Shown: positions 1 to 6,797, numbered from the stretch's first letter. The stretch is 15,504 nt of DNA from a bacterium (GCA_021767885.1 JAASSM010000004.1:1-15504), one strand, 5' to 3'. Notes: generated by a model from the sequence alone, not told the origin. Numbers and translations: made by a program.

Positions 1-568
1 CGCGCAGGTCGAGGCTCTCGGCCTCGCCTTGCCAGTAGGGGAACGGCAGCGTGGCGCGGACGGTGAGGAAGGCGGGGTCGGCGACGTCCACCAGGACCAG
101 GCCCGCGTCGCCGGCGGCCAGGGCGCAGAGGCCGTCCTGCACCTCGAGGTCGCGGTGCTCGCCCGCGATGGCGGCCCGGCCCAGGAGCACGGGCGCGGCC
201 GGCGTGGTGACGTCGTAGACCGCGAGCGTGTCCTCGCCCGCGGCGTACAGGCGGCCGTCGACGTGCTGAAGGGCGGCCGTCCGCCACGGCAACGGCAGGG
301 AGGCCGCCAGCGTGGGCGCCTCGGGGTCGTGGAGGTCGTAGACGCGGAGCGTGCGGGCGGAGTAGCCGGTGTGGTCGAGGGCCAGGGCCCAGGCGCCGGC
401 CATCACCACGCGCTGGACGTTCACCGCGTCGGTGTCGCAGGCGCCCACCAGGGGCAGGACGTCTTCCCAGGGGCTGCAGCCGGCGGTGGCCCGCAAGGGG
501 ACCATGGCGGCGAGGGTCAGGACGACCAGGATCGGCAGCAGCGCGGTGCGCGGGCGAGAGCGCGGCAT
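1..568 (-). CDS. Exported LVIVD-repeat (beta-propeller-like) protein, C-terminus cut by window edge
   Basis: Reading the minus strand from the ATG at 568 gives 189 codons with no stop before the window edge, so the gene is partial. The N-terminus is a signal peptide: basic MPRSRPR, a hydrophobic stretch at about residues 9-25, and a likely cleavage site near ATAGC (29-31). Cys31 could be a lipid anchor, but Thr at -3 is not lipobox consensus. Three copies of an LVIVD-type motif follow, near residues 73, 114 and 156 (LRVYDLHDPEAP, LAVYDVTTPAAP, LVLVDVADPAFL), spaced about 41-42 residues apart as propeller blades would be. A GGAGG site lies 8 nt before the ATG. LVIVD proteins are exported or surface proteins of unknown function; I cannot assign a ligand. 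It lies 162 bp downstream of the Cdc48-type gene on the same strand, with its own possible promoter. Confidence 0.82.
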   Translation of the reverse strand, partial: MPRSRPRTALLPILVVLTLAAMVPLRATAGCSPWEDVLPLVGACDTDAVNVQRVVMAGAWALALDHTGYSARTLRVYDLHDPEAPTLAASLPLPWRTAALQHVDGRLYAAGEDTLAVYDVTTPAAPVLLGRAAIAGEHRDLEVQDGLCALAAGDAGLVLVDVADPAFLTVRATLPFPYWQGEAESLDLR

Positions 569-611
569 GGGCAGGGCCTCCGGTCGGGTGGGCGACGGCG
601 TGTTCGCCAGG

Positions 612-620
612 AGCATACCA
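612..620 (-). promoter_or_regulatory. Possible extended -10 promoter for the LVIVD-repeat gene
   Basis: The minus strand reads TGGTATGCT here, a TGN extension followed by the -10-like hexamer TATGCT. It would start transcription near 605, about 38 nt before the ATG at 568. No convincing -35 box is visible, which is tolerable for an extended -10 promoter. This is a motif match only. Confidence 0.35.
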
Positions 621-691
621 TGGCCGCAGGCGCCCATGCCACGGCGGTCGCCCCGGAGACGCCGCGTGCGTTCGCCCGATGGGGCCGGGCG

Positions 692-720
692 GGCCGGGCG
701 CGGCTGGCACGGCCCCGGCC
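692..720 (-). terminator. GC-rich hairpin just after the Cdc48-type gene
   Basis: GGCCGGG at 692-698 pairs with CCCGGCC at 714-720 around a 15-nt loop, 10 bp beyond the stop codon at 731. There is no T tract on the minus strand. The stretch is generally G/C-rich, so the pairing may be fortuitous. It could be a weak terminator or an mRNA 3' end structure between the ATPase and LVIVD genes. Confidence 0.3.
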
Positions 721-730
721 GGCACCGCAG

Positions 731-3079
731 CTACGCCTGCCCCCCGGCCTCCTTCCAGGCCTCCTTCCGCGCCTCCGCCGCGGCCGCCTCCGTGGCGGGC
801 GCCTCGCGCTCGATGGCGAAGCCGATGCGGCGCGGGCCGCCGGGGCTCTCGGTGCGCAGGCGCTCGGCGATGCGGCGGTACTCCTCCTCCAGCTCCGGCG
901 GCACCGAGGCGCGGGTGTCCTGGAGCGCCTGCTCGAAGAGGGCCATGGGGATGTCCTGGCGACGGGCGCGCAGGGCGAGCAGGCCGGCGCGGCGGGCGAG
1001 GTTCTCGAGGTCGGCGCCGCTGTAGCCGCCGGTGCGGTCGGCCAGGGCGTCCAGATCCACGTCGGCGGCCACGGCCATGCCGGCGGTGTGGATGCCGAGG
1101 ATGCGGCGGCGACCGTCGCGGCCGGGGACCGGGACGTAGAACAGCTCGTCGAAGCGGCCCGGCCGCAGCAGGGCGGGGTCCAGGAGATTGGGCCGGTTGG
1201 TCGCTGCCACCACGACCACTCCCTGCAGCTCCTCCAGCCCGTCCAGCTCGCCGAGCAGGGTGTTGACCACCCGCTCGGTCACCGCCGGTTCGCCCAGACC
1301 CCCGCCCCGCCGTGGCGCGAGGGAGTCGATCGCGTCGATGAACACCACCGTGGGCGCCACCTGCCGCGCGCGCTTGAACAGCCGCGCGATCTGCTTCTCC
1401 GACTCGCCGTACCACTTGGACAGCAGGTCGCTGCTCTTGGTGGCCACGAAGTTGGCCTGCGCCTCGCGCGCCACCGCCCGCGCGAGCAGGGTCTTGCCGG
1501 TGCCCGGCGGTCCGAAGAGCAGGAAGCCCTTGGCCGGCCGGATGCCCAGGCGGCGGAAGGCCTCCGGGTCCTGCAGCGGCCACTGGATGTTCTCCTGCAG
1601 CTCCTGCTTGACCTGGTCGAGGCCGCCGATGTCGTCCCAGCCCACGTCCGGTACCTGGATCATGATCTCGCGCAGGGCCGAGGGCTGCACGCGGCTCAGC
1701 GCGTCGATGAAGTCCTCGCGCCGGACCTCCAGCCGGTCGAGGATCTCGGCGGGGATCTCCTCCCCGTCCAGGTCGATCTCCGGCAGCACGCGGCGCAGCG
1801 ACTCGATGGCGGCCTCGCGGCAGAGAGCGGAGAGGTCGGCCCCCACGAAGCCGTAGGTCATGCCGGCCACCTCGTCCAGGTCCACCCCCTCGGCCAGGGG
1901 CATGCCGCGGGTATGGATGCTGAGCACCTCGCGGCGACCCTCGAGATCGGGCACGCCGATCACGATCTCGCGGTCGAAGCGGCCGGGGCGGCGCAGGGCC
2001 TCGTCCAGGGCGTCCACGCGGTTGGTGGCGCCCAGGACCACCACGTTCTGGCGCGGGGCCAGGCCGTCCATGAGGGTGAGCAGCTGGGCCACCACCCGGC
2101 GTTCCACCTCGCTGGAGGACTCGCTGCGCTTGGGGGCGATGGAGTCGATCTCGTCGATGAAGACGATGGCCGGCGCGTCCTGCTGGGCCTGCTGGAAGAT
2201 CTCGCGCAGCCGCTCCTCGCTCTCGCCGTGGAACTTGCCCATGATCTCCGGGCCGTTGATGGGGAAGTAGGCGGCGTCGCTCTCGGAGGCCACCGCGCGG
2301 GCGAGCAGGGTCTTGCCCGTGCCCGGCGGGCCGTGCAGCAGCACGCCCTTGGGCGGATCGATGCCCAGGCGCTGGAACAGCTCCGGGTGCTTGAGCGGCA
2401 ACTCGATCATCTCGCGGACCTGGTCGATGGTGGACTCGAGGCCGCCGACGTCGTCGTAGGTCACGTCGCAGGGCCGGGGCTCCTCCGGCTCCACGAACTG
2501 CGGCAGAAGCTCGATCTCCGTGTTCGCGTCCACCTGCACCACGCCGCCGGGCCGGGTCCTGGCCACCACCAGGCGGATCTCCTGCAGGCCGAAGGCGCGC
2601 TGCTGGAAGTAGCCGCGGAAGACCTCCTCGGGGAAGCTGCCATTGTCCATGTCCGGGGTGCGACGGTAGACGCTGGTGCTGATCACGTCGCCCTGGACCA
2701 GGGGACGGCCATTGAGCGTGCGCAGCAGCGCCTCGCCGGGACCCTTGATGAGCATGTCCTTCTGGGCCGGCGCCAGGGTGATCTTCTGGGCCGGCTCCAC
2801 CTGGGCGGCGGCCACGGCGACGTGGTCGCCGATGCCCACGCCGATGTTGGCGCGCTGCAGGCCGTCGAGGCGGATGAGGTCCACGCCCTCGTCCTCGGGG
2901 TAGGGTGGCAGTGCCAGCACCGCGGTGCTGCGCTTGCCGGTGACCTCGAGGATGGCGCCCTCGCGCAGGCCGAGGGCGTCGAGCACGGGCTTACCCACCC
3001 GCGCGGTGCCCTTGCCCACGTCCTTGGTGCGGGCGCCGGCCACCTGGATGGTCAGGGAATGGTCGTCACTGCGGTTCAT
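731..3079 (-). CDS. Cdc48/p97-family double AAA+ ATPase with altered second Walker B
   Basis: This 782-aa cytosolic hexameric unfoldase/segregase homologue has the full Cdc48 layout. It has an N-terminal double-psi barrel (about 5-90), a second N subdomain (about 105-190), D1 (about 205-455) and D2 (about 475-740). D1 has Walker A GPPGTGKT (250-257), Walker B IVFIDEID (E310), pore loop KFHG (282-285), sensor-1 ATN (351-353) and arginine fingers R364/R367. D2 has GPPGTGKT (523-530), pore loop KWYG (555-558), ATN (626-628) and R639/R642. Its Walker B reads VVFIDAID, with Ala583 where the catalytic glutamate should be. The C-terminus (KEAGGQA) lacks the HbYX proteasome-docking motif. Cdc48 homologues of this architecture are typical of archaea and eukaryotes and scattered in bacteria. 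Substrates and adaptors are not evident from neighbours. The start at 3079 places the N-domain correctly, although its Shine-Dalgarno (GGTGGTGA) is weak. Confidence 0.95.
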   Translation of the reverse strand: MNRSDDHSLTIQVAGARTKDVGKGTARVGKPVLDALGLREGAILEVTGKRSTAVLALPPYPEDEGVDLIRLDGLQRANIGVGIGDHVAVAAAQVEPAQKITLAPAQKDMLIKGPGEALLRTLNGRPLVQGDVISTSVYRRTPDMDNGSFPEEVFRGYFQQRAFGLQEIRLVVARTRPGGVVQVDANTEIELLPQFVEPEEPRPCDVTYDDVGGLESTIDQVREMIELPLKHPELFQRLGIDPPKGVLLHGPPGTGKTLLARAVASESDAAYFPINGPEIMGKFHGESEERLREIFQQAQQDAPAIVFIDEIDSIAPKRSESSSEVERRVVAQLLTLMDGLAPRQNVVVLGATNRVDALDEALRRPGRFDREIVIGVPDLEGRREVLSIHTRGMPLAEGVDLDEVAGMTYGFVGADLSALCREAAIESLRRVLPEIDLDGEEIPAEILDRLEVRREDFIDALSRVQPSALREIMIQVPDVGWDDIGGLDQVKQELQENIQWPLQDPEAFRRLGIRPAKGFLLFGPPGTGKTLLARAVAREAQANFVATKSSDLLSKWYGESEKQIARLFKRARQVAPTVVFIDAIDSLAPRRGGGLGEPAVTERVVNTLLGELDGLEELQGVVVVAATNRPNLLDPALLRPGRFDELFYVPVPGRDGRRRILGIHTAGMAVAADVDLDALADRTGGYSGADLENLARRAGLLALRARRQDIPMALFEQALQDTRASVPPELEEEYRRIAERLRTESPGGPRRIGFAIEREAPATEAAAAEARKEAWKEAGGQA

Positions 3080-3175
3080 GGAGCATCACCACCGTGGAGG
3101 TTGCGGGGCTGGCGGCGGCCGCGCGGTCCGGGCGAGATCCCGCGGGCGGCGTCCGCGATTCGCGCTGGTCCGCAC

Positions 3176-3181
3176 AGCATA
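3176..3181 (-). promoter_or_regulatory. Possible -10 box for the Cdc48-type gene
   Basis: The minus strand reads TATGCT, the same hexamer seen upstream of the LVIVD-repeat gene. It would give a leader of about 90 nt. No good -35 hexamer is found 16-18 bp upstream, so support is weak. Confidence 0.25.
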
Positions 3182-3290
3182 GGATCGGCACCCGGCGGGG
3201 AGATGGGGGCGGGTCCCAAACCGGTGGCCGGCGGAGCCCCGGGCGGCGGTGCCATCGGCACGTGGGCGCGCCAGCCGGCCGACCGGACCG

Positions 3291-3318
3291 GTGCGGATGG
3301 CGATCGCTTCGGTACAAT
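3291..3318 (+). promoter_or_regulatory. Possible sigma-70-type promoter for the phosphoribosyltransferase gene
   Basis: TACAAT at 3313-3318 is the best -10 match in this intergenic region (five of six to TATAAT). GTGCGG at 3291-3296 lies 16 bp upstream, a poor consensus -35 but close to the TTGCGR boxes found before other genes in this window. The predicted leader is about 105 nt. Confidence 0.45.
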
Positions 3319-3418
3319 CGGAGCAGGGGACGACCGGAAGACGGGCGTGGGCCCGGGCGCCGTGGACCCGCCGCGGCGAGCGCCCGCCATGGCTTCTGGT
3401 CGGCCCGGGCACCGAACC

Positions 3419-3430
3419 GAGGAGGTGATC
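3419..3430 (+). promoter_or_regulatory. Near-perfect Shine-Dalgarno site that fixes the start at 3431
   Basis: GAGGAGGTGATC matches 11 of 12 positions of the complement of the usual proteobacterial 16S 3' tail. It abuts the ATG, with the GGAGG core 5 nt away. It supports 3431 as the start. Confidence 0.8.
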
Positions 3431-4081
3431 ATGCCCATCTACACCGATCGTCGAGATGCTGGCCGCCGCCTGGCGGACGCACTGGCCGAGCAGTACCGCG
3501 AAACCGACGCCGTGATCCTCGCCATGGTGCGCGGGGGCCTGCCCGTGGCCGTGGAGGTGGCCGCGGAGCTGGAGGCGGATCTGGACGTCTTCCTGGTCCG
3601 CAAGGTGGGCGTCCCGGGACACGAGGAGCTGGCCGCCGGCGCCATCGCCTCGGGCGAGGTGGAGGTGGTCAACCAGGACGTCATGGATTCCCTGGGCCTG
3701 ACCCGGGAGCGGACCGAGGCGGTGGTGCGCCGCGAGCGCGAGGAGTTGCAGCGCCGCGAACGCCTCTACCGCGGCGACCGCCCGCCGGCCGAGGTGCGCG
3801 GGCGCACCGCCATCCTCGTGGACGACGGCATCGCCACCGGCGCGAGCATGGAGGCGGCGATCGAGGCGTTGCGGCAGCGCGAACCCGCGGTGGTGGTGGT
3901 CGCCGTGCCGGTGGCGCCACCATCGGCGCGCGATCGGCTCGCCGGCAAGGTGGACGCCTTCGTCTGCCCCGAGATCACCGGCCGGTTGCCCGGGGTGGGG
4001 GCGGCCTACGAGGCGTTCCCCCAGGTCGAGGACGACGAGGTCACGGCGCTGCTCCGCGAGGCGCGGGGCGAGGGCGGATGA
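3431..4081 (+). CDS. Predicted phosphoribosyltransferase (COG1926-like)
   Basis: This is a 216-aa soluble type I phosphoribosyltransferase-fold protein. The PRPP-binding signature is AILVDDGIATGASM, near residues 131-144 (hydrophobic strand, DD, then TGAS). An N-terminal RGG (34-36) and VRKVGVPGHEELAAGAIASG (57-76) match the flexible-loop region of this group. Members of the group are annotated only as predicted phosphoribosyltransferases, and the acceptor base or nucleoside cannot be read from sequence. The start at 3431 is preferred because GAGGAGGTGATC directly precedes it. The much longer upstream extension of the same frame overlaps the Cdc48-type gene antisense and has no domain. The gene is followed by 225 bp of non-coding DNA and appears to be monocistronic. 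Confidence 0.9.
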   Translation: MPIYTDRRDAGRRLADALAEQYRETDAVILAMVRGGLPVAVEVAAELEADLDVFLVRKVGVPGHEELAAGAIASGEVEVVNQDVMDSLGLTRERTEAVVRREREELQRRERLYRGDRPPAEVRGRTAILVDDGIATGASMEAAIEALRQREPAVVVVAVPVAPPSARDRLAGKVDAFVCPEITGRLPGVGAAYEAFPQVEDDEVTALLREARGEGG

Positions 4082-4123
4082 TGCGGGGGCGCGAAAGGCG
4101 AGAGTCCGCAGCCCCGTGCGCCT

Positions 4124-4144
4124 GCGTCCGGACGCGTACGGACG
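4124..4144 (+). other. Palindrome/hairpin in the phosphoribosyltransferase 3' region
   Basis: GCGTCCGGACGC (4124-4135) is a perfect 12-bp palindrome. Alternatively CGTCCG (4125-4130) can pair with CGGACG (4139-4144) around an 8-nt loop. It lies 43 bp after the stop at 4081 and about 60 bp before a promoter-like pair, so it could be a weak terminator or an operator. There is no T tract. Confidence 0.3.
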
Positions 4145-4192
4145 GCGGCATCGGGGCAGATCCCATTTGCCCGTGGATGGCCGCGAGAACCG

Positions 4193-4220
4193 TTGCGAGG
4201 CGCGTGGGTCCCTCTAGGGT
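4193..4220 (+). promoter_or_regulatory. Probable promoter of the acidic exported protein gene
   Basis: TTGCGA (4193-4198), a 16-bp spacer, then TAGGGT (4215-4220). Transcription would begin near 4227, giving an 80-nt leader. The same arrangement (TTGCGG, 16 bp, TACGGT) occurs before ppsA. Confidence 0.5.
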
Positions 4221-4306
4221 GAACAGCAGAGGCGCGACATGCATCCGGATCGCGGTCGGCGTGCCGCCACCGCGCAAGGGTGCTGAATCCCCGGGAGGTA
4301 GAACCC

Positions 4307-4939
4307 ATGATCCCGCCCAACACCCCGAAACTGGTCCTGGCCGGACTGTTGACCCTGTTCGTCGCCGCCAGTGCGCTCGCGCAGGACCCCTACGCCAAGC
4401 CTGACGACACCTGGATCAGCATCAGCGGCGAGGTGCGGTCGGTGAGCCCGGACGAGTTCGTCCTGGATTTCGGCGAGGACAACATCATCGTCGAGATGGA
4501 CGACGGCGACCGTGATGCCGATGCCTACAAGCTGGTCGAGGGCGACATGGTGACCGTCAACGGCCTCATCGACGACGACTTCTTCGAGACCACCACCATC
4601 GAGGCCTCCAGCGTGTACGTCGAGAAGCTGGACACCTACTTCTACGCCAGCAGCGTGGACGAGGAGGACGCCTTCGTCACCGTGGTCGAGCCCGTCGTGG
4701 TCTCGGCCACCGTCATGCAGGGCACGGTCACCGAGGTGAACGACGAGGAGTTCCGCCTCGACACCGGCGCCCGCGAGATCACCGTCGAGGTCGAGGAGAT
4801 GAACTACGATCCCCTGGACGACCTCGGCTATCAGCAGATCGACGTGGGCGACCGCGTGAGCGTCACCGGCGAGCTGGACTACGACTTCCTCGAGGGCCAG
4901 GAGTTCGTGGCCTCGTCCATCGTCACCCTCTCGGAGTAG
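4307..4939 (+). CDS. Exported, highly acidic protein with two tandem OB-like repeats
   Basis: This is a 210-aa protein of unknown function. It starts with a signal peptide: hydrophobic core at about 9-22 and a likely signal peptidase I site after ALA (25), giving a mature start QDPYAKP. The mature part is an internal duplication, about 36-105 and 131-208. Both copies read as ..GxVxxVxxxEFxLDxG..I.VE, then ..GDxVxVxGxLDxDF.., then a final ASS strand. The short-strand pattern resembles OB-fold periplasmic proteins (BOF/YgiW-like or DUF5666-like), but that assignment is tentative. I count 49 Asp/Glu against 8 Lys/Arg in the mature chain, unusually acidic and consistent with a salty or ion-binding environment. 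The ATG at 4307 has GGAGGT 8 nt upstream. An in-frame ATG at 4280 has no such site and would spoil the signal peptide. Confidence 0.85.
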   Translation: MIPPNTPKLVLAGLLTLFVAASALAQDPYAKPDDTWISISGEVRSVSPDEFVLDFGEDNIIVEMDDGDRDADAYKLVEGDMVTVNGLIDDDFFETTTIEASSVYVEKLDTYFYASSVDEEDAFVTVVEPVVVSATVMQGTVTEVNDEEFRLDTGAREITVEVEEMNYDPLDDLGYQQIDVGDRVSVTGELDYDFLEGQEFVASSIVTLSE

Positions 4940-4996
4940 CCGCGGCGACAGGCACGCGCGCTGGATCGCGATGGTCCCCGGAGGGCCACGCGAGAA

Positions 4997-5028
4997 GAGC
5001 CGGGCCGGCAAGGACGCTGGCCCGGCTC
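4997..5028. terminator. Bidirectional hairpin between convergent genes
   Basis: GAGCCGGGCC (4997-5006) and GGCCCGGCTC (5019-5028) form a perfect 10-bp stem with a 12-nt loop. The hairpin sits between the converging ends at 4939 and 5084. There is no proper T tract on either side, only a T-containing tail (CGTGTCATGTCT) on the plus strand. Position and stem quality suggest a shared terminator. Confidence 0.65.
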
Positions 5029-5083
5029 GTGTCATGTCTGCGCGAGGCGCCGGCGCGGACGGCGACCCGGGGCCGACGATCCG

Positions 5084-5677
5084 TCAGCCCTCCGCCTCGG
5101 CTTTCGGCGTGCTCACGCCCGGCTTGTCCACGATCAGCACGCTGCTCGCCTGCGGTCCCTTCTCGCCCTCCTCCTCCACGAACCGCACGCCGGTGCCCAC
5201 GGTAAGGCGGTCGAAATCGTTGTTCAGGACCGCGTTGCGATGGAAGAACACCTCGCGGCGATCCATGGTCTCCAGGAAGCCATAGTCCCGTTCGACGAAG
5301 AGCTTGGTCACCAGGCCCAGCTGGTCCGGCGAGACCGTGGGCTTGACCTCGCCGCGCTGCCGCTCGGTGATCTCGCGGAGCTTGCGCTGGGCCGCCTCGA
5401 AGGCGCTGCGGACCAGGCGGCCGAAGGGATCGGCGGCCTCGTCCGCGTCCATCTTCTGGTTGATCAGCACCTCGTTGTGGCGCGGGACGCGGACCTCGAT
5501 GCGCAGCGCGAGCGGATTGCCGGTCTGCTGGCTCTCCTGGGCCTGCTCCACGGTGACGCGGCAACTGGTGATGGTGTCGCAGACCTGCTCCAGCTTGGCC
5601 ACCTTGTCGCGGATCAGGCCCTCCCGCTCCTCGGTGCGGTCCAGGCCGCGGAAGGTCAGTTCCAGGGGGATCTCCAT
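5084..5677 (-). CDS. Ribosome hibernation factor (HPF/RaiA-type) fused to a cold-shock domain
   Basis: This 197-aa protein has two domains. Residues 1-105 resemble HPF/YfiA (sigma-54 modulation) proteins: MEIPLELTFRGLD, then a helix with KVAKLEQVCD, strands RVTVEQA and ALRIEVRVP, and a second helix ending AFEAAQRKLRE. Residues 118-183 are a cold-shock OB-fold: GLVTKLFVERDYGFLE carries the RNP1-like YGFL, and EVFFHRNAV the RNP2-like VFFHR. HPF binds the 30S decoding region and inactivates ribosomes; cold-shock domains bind single-stranded nucleic acid. The fusion should be an RNA/ribosome-binding stress factor, distinct from long HPF, whose C-terminal domain dimerises. The start at 5677 follows AAGGAGA at 7 nt spacing. 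The longer upstream frame extends through the divergent intergenic region and into the SDR gene antisense, and is rejected. Confidence 0.92.
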   Translation of the reverse strand: MEIPLELTFRGLDRTEEREGLIRDKVAKLEQVCDTITSCRVTVEQAQESQQTGNPLALRIEVRVPRHNEVLINQKMDADEAADPFGRLVRSAFEAAQRKLREITERQRGEVKPTVSPDQLGLVTKLFVERDYGFLETMDRREVFFHRNAVLNNDFDRLTVGTGVRFVEEEGEKGPQASSVLIVDKPGVSTPKAEAEG

Positions 5678-5700
5678 GGGCGGTCTCCTTTCGGGAGGTG

Positions 5701-5714
5701 GCGCGGCGCCGCGC
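5701..5714. repeat. Perfect 14-bp GC palindrome in the leader of the HPF fusion gene
   Basis: GCGCGGCGCCGCGC is self-complementary across all 14 bp and lies 24 bp upstream of the ATG at 5677, just beyond the Shine-Dalgarno. It could fold in the mRNA leader and affect translation, or be a binding site. In DNA this rich in G+C it may be chance. Confidence 0.35.
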
Positions 5715-5820
5715 TGGCGCCGCCCGGCTCTGTCCGGCACAGCTAACGCGCCGCGGCCGGAACCGACCAGGGATCCGGCACCGGTTCGCGGGCAGCCAGC
5801 GTCGATCTGGGGGAATCGCG

Positions 5821-5832
5821 CAGCGGCCGCTG
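5821..5832. repeat. Perfect 12-bp palindrome upstream of the SDR promoter
   Basis: CAGCGGCCGCTG is self-complementary and ends 13 bp before the possible -35 box at 5846. It is placed where an activator or repressor site for the divergent pair could be. Only the symmetry is seen; no regulator is identifiable. Confidence 0.3.
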
Positions 5833-5845
5833 GCCGGCCGTCCCA

Positions 5846-5874
5846 TCGACGGGTCCTCGGGTCCCGCCTAGCGT
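5846..5874 (+). promoter_or_regulatory. Possible promoter of the SDR gene
   Basis: TCGACG (5846-5851), a 17-bp spacer, then TAGCGT (5869-5874). It predicts a leader of about 50 nt. The -35 is imperfect, but the TANNNT -10 form is shared with other genes in this window. Confidence 0.35.
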
Positions 5875-5930
5875 CGGTTGACGGAGAGGGAGCCTGGATC
5901 ACGAACGAGATCAGCGACGAGGAGGATCCC

Positions 5931-6701
5931 ATGCCGAGATTGCAAGACAAGGTGGCCCTGGTGACCGGCGGCGCCCTGGGCATCGGCCGCGAGACCTGCC
6001 TGGCGCTGGCCCGCGAGGGCGCCACCGTGGCGGTGACCGACATCGCCACCGACGCCATGGGCGAGGTGGTGGCGGCCATCGAGAAGGAGGGCGGCAAGGC
6101 GGCCGCCTGGGCCCTGGACGTCAGCGACGCCGAGCAGGTGCGCGAGGTCTTCGACAACGTCATCGCCGAGTTCGGGCGCCTGGACATCCTGGTCAACAAC
6201 GCGGGCATCGCCGGGCCCACCGAGCCCACCCACGAGATCGACGACGAGGACTGGGACCGCCTCATGGCGGTGAACGTGCGGGGCGTCTTCCTGTGCACCC
6301 GCTCGGCCATCCCGCACCTGCGCGAGGCGGGCGGCGGGAGCATCATCAACCTCTCGTCCATCTACGGACTGGTCGGCGCGCCCGACCTGCCCGCCTACCA
6401 TGCCTCCAAGGGTGCGGTGCGCCTGATGTCCAAGACCGACGCCCTGCTCTACGCCGGCGACGGCATCCGCGTCAACAGCGTGCACCCCGGCTACGTCTGG
6501 ACGCCGCTGGTGCAGCAGCTGGCCGAGGGCCATCCCGATGGCGTGGAGGCCTTCCGGCGGGAGCTGGACGCCCGGCATCCCATCGGCCACGTGGGCGAGC
6601 CGGCCGACATCGCCCACGGCATCGTCTACCTCGCCAGCGACGAGGCCAAGTTCGTCACCGGCAGCGAGCTGGTGATCGACGGCGGATACACGGCGCAGTA
6701 G
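5931..6701 (+). CDS. Classical short-chain dehydrogenase/reductase (SDR), NAD-preferring
   Basis: This is a 256-aa cytosolic oxidoreductase of the classical SDR family, full length. The Rossmann glycine motif is TGGALGIG (12-19). Asp37 at the end of strand 2 favours NAD(H) over NADP(H). NNAG is at 89-92, the structural Asn at N115, and the catalytic residues are Ser143, Tyr156 and Lys160 (YHASK). The tail SDEAKFVTGSELVIDGGYTA is typical of the 3-oxoacyl-ACP reductase, cyclopentanol and hydroxysteroid dehydrogenase branch. The substrate cannot be told from sequence; FabG activity is possible but not favoured because no fatty-acid genes are nearby. The ATG at 5931 follows GGAGG with 5 nt spacing. 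It is divergent from the HPF fusion gene and followed by a hairpin, so probably a single-gene transcript. Confidence 0.94.
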   Translation: MPRLQDKVALVTGGALGIGRETCLALAREGATVAVTDIATDAMGEVVAAIEKEGGKAAAWALDVSDAEQVREVFDNVIAEFGRLDILVNNAGIAGPTEPTHEIDDEDWDRLMAVNVRGVFLCTRSAIPHLREAGGGSIINLSSIYGLVGAPDLPAYHASKGAVRLMSKTDALLYAGDGIRVNSVHPGYVWTPLVQQLAEGHPDGVEAFRRELDARHPIGHVGEPADIAHGIVYLASDEAKFVTGSELVIDGGYTAQ

Positions 6702-6712
6702 CGGCACGACGC

Positions 6713-6733
6713 TGGACGCGGAGAACGCGTCCA
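6713..6733 (+). terminator. Hairpin after the SDR gene
   Basis: TGGACGCG (6713-6720), loop GAGAA, CGCGTCCA (6726-6733): a perfect 8-bp stem with a 5-nt loop, starting 12 bp after the stop codon. The downstream sequence TCGGCGG is not T-rich. It is probably a terminator separating the SDR gene from the ppsA promoter. Confidence 0.6.
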
Positions 6734-6769
6734 TCGGCGGTGCGACCCGGCCGGACCCCCGCCGGGCGG

Positions 6770-6797
6770 TTGCGGCTCTCGGCCCCCGCTCTACGGT
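6770..6797 (+). promoter_or_regulatory. Probable promoter of the ppsA operon
   Basis: TTGCGG (6770-6775), a 16-bp spacer, then TACGGT (6792-6797), with transcription expected near 6804 and a leader of about 56 nt. It lies directly after the SDR hairpin and has the same architecture as the promoter at 4193-4220. Confidence 0.5.

Larger units (their letters stand above)
3080..3430. other. Divergent intergenic region between Cdc48-type and phosphoribosyltransferase genes
   Basis: These 351 bp separate two genes read outward, so they should hold both promoters and both leaders. A long plus-strand frame runs through the region, but it continues antisense through the ATPase gene and has no family resemblance, so I treat it as non-coding. 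Visible elements are TATGCT on the minus strand (3176-3181), TACAAT on the plus strand (3313-3318), and the interrupted palindrome ACCGG-A-CCGGT (3282-3292) beside the plus-strand -35 position. I see no RNA gene. Confidence 0.6.

Noticed and set aside
731..3079. Proteasome-activating or FtsH-type ATPase
   Set aside because: It has two AAA rings with a Cdc48 N-domain, no membrane segments, no protease domain and no HbYX tail.
29..3430. Very long plus-strand open frame upstream of the phosphoribosyltransferase
   Set aside because: It runs antisense through the LVIVD and Cdc48-type genes, is low-complexity (Arg/Gly/Ala/His-rich) and has no recognisable domain. Rare stop codons in high-G+C DNA explain it. 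The true start is 3431.
5678..6361. N-terminal extension of the HPF fusion frame
   Set aside because: It crosses the divergent promoter region and runs antisense into the SDR gene. The start at 5677 has an AAGGAGA site and matches the HPF N-terminus.
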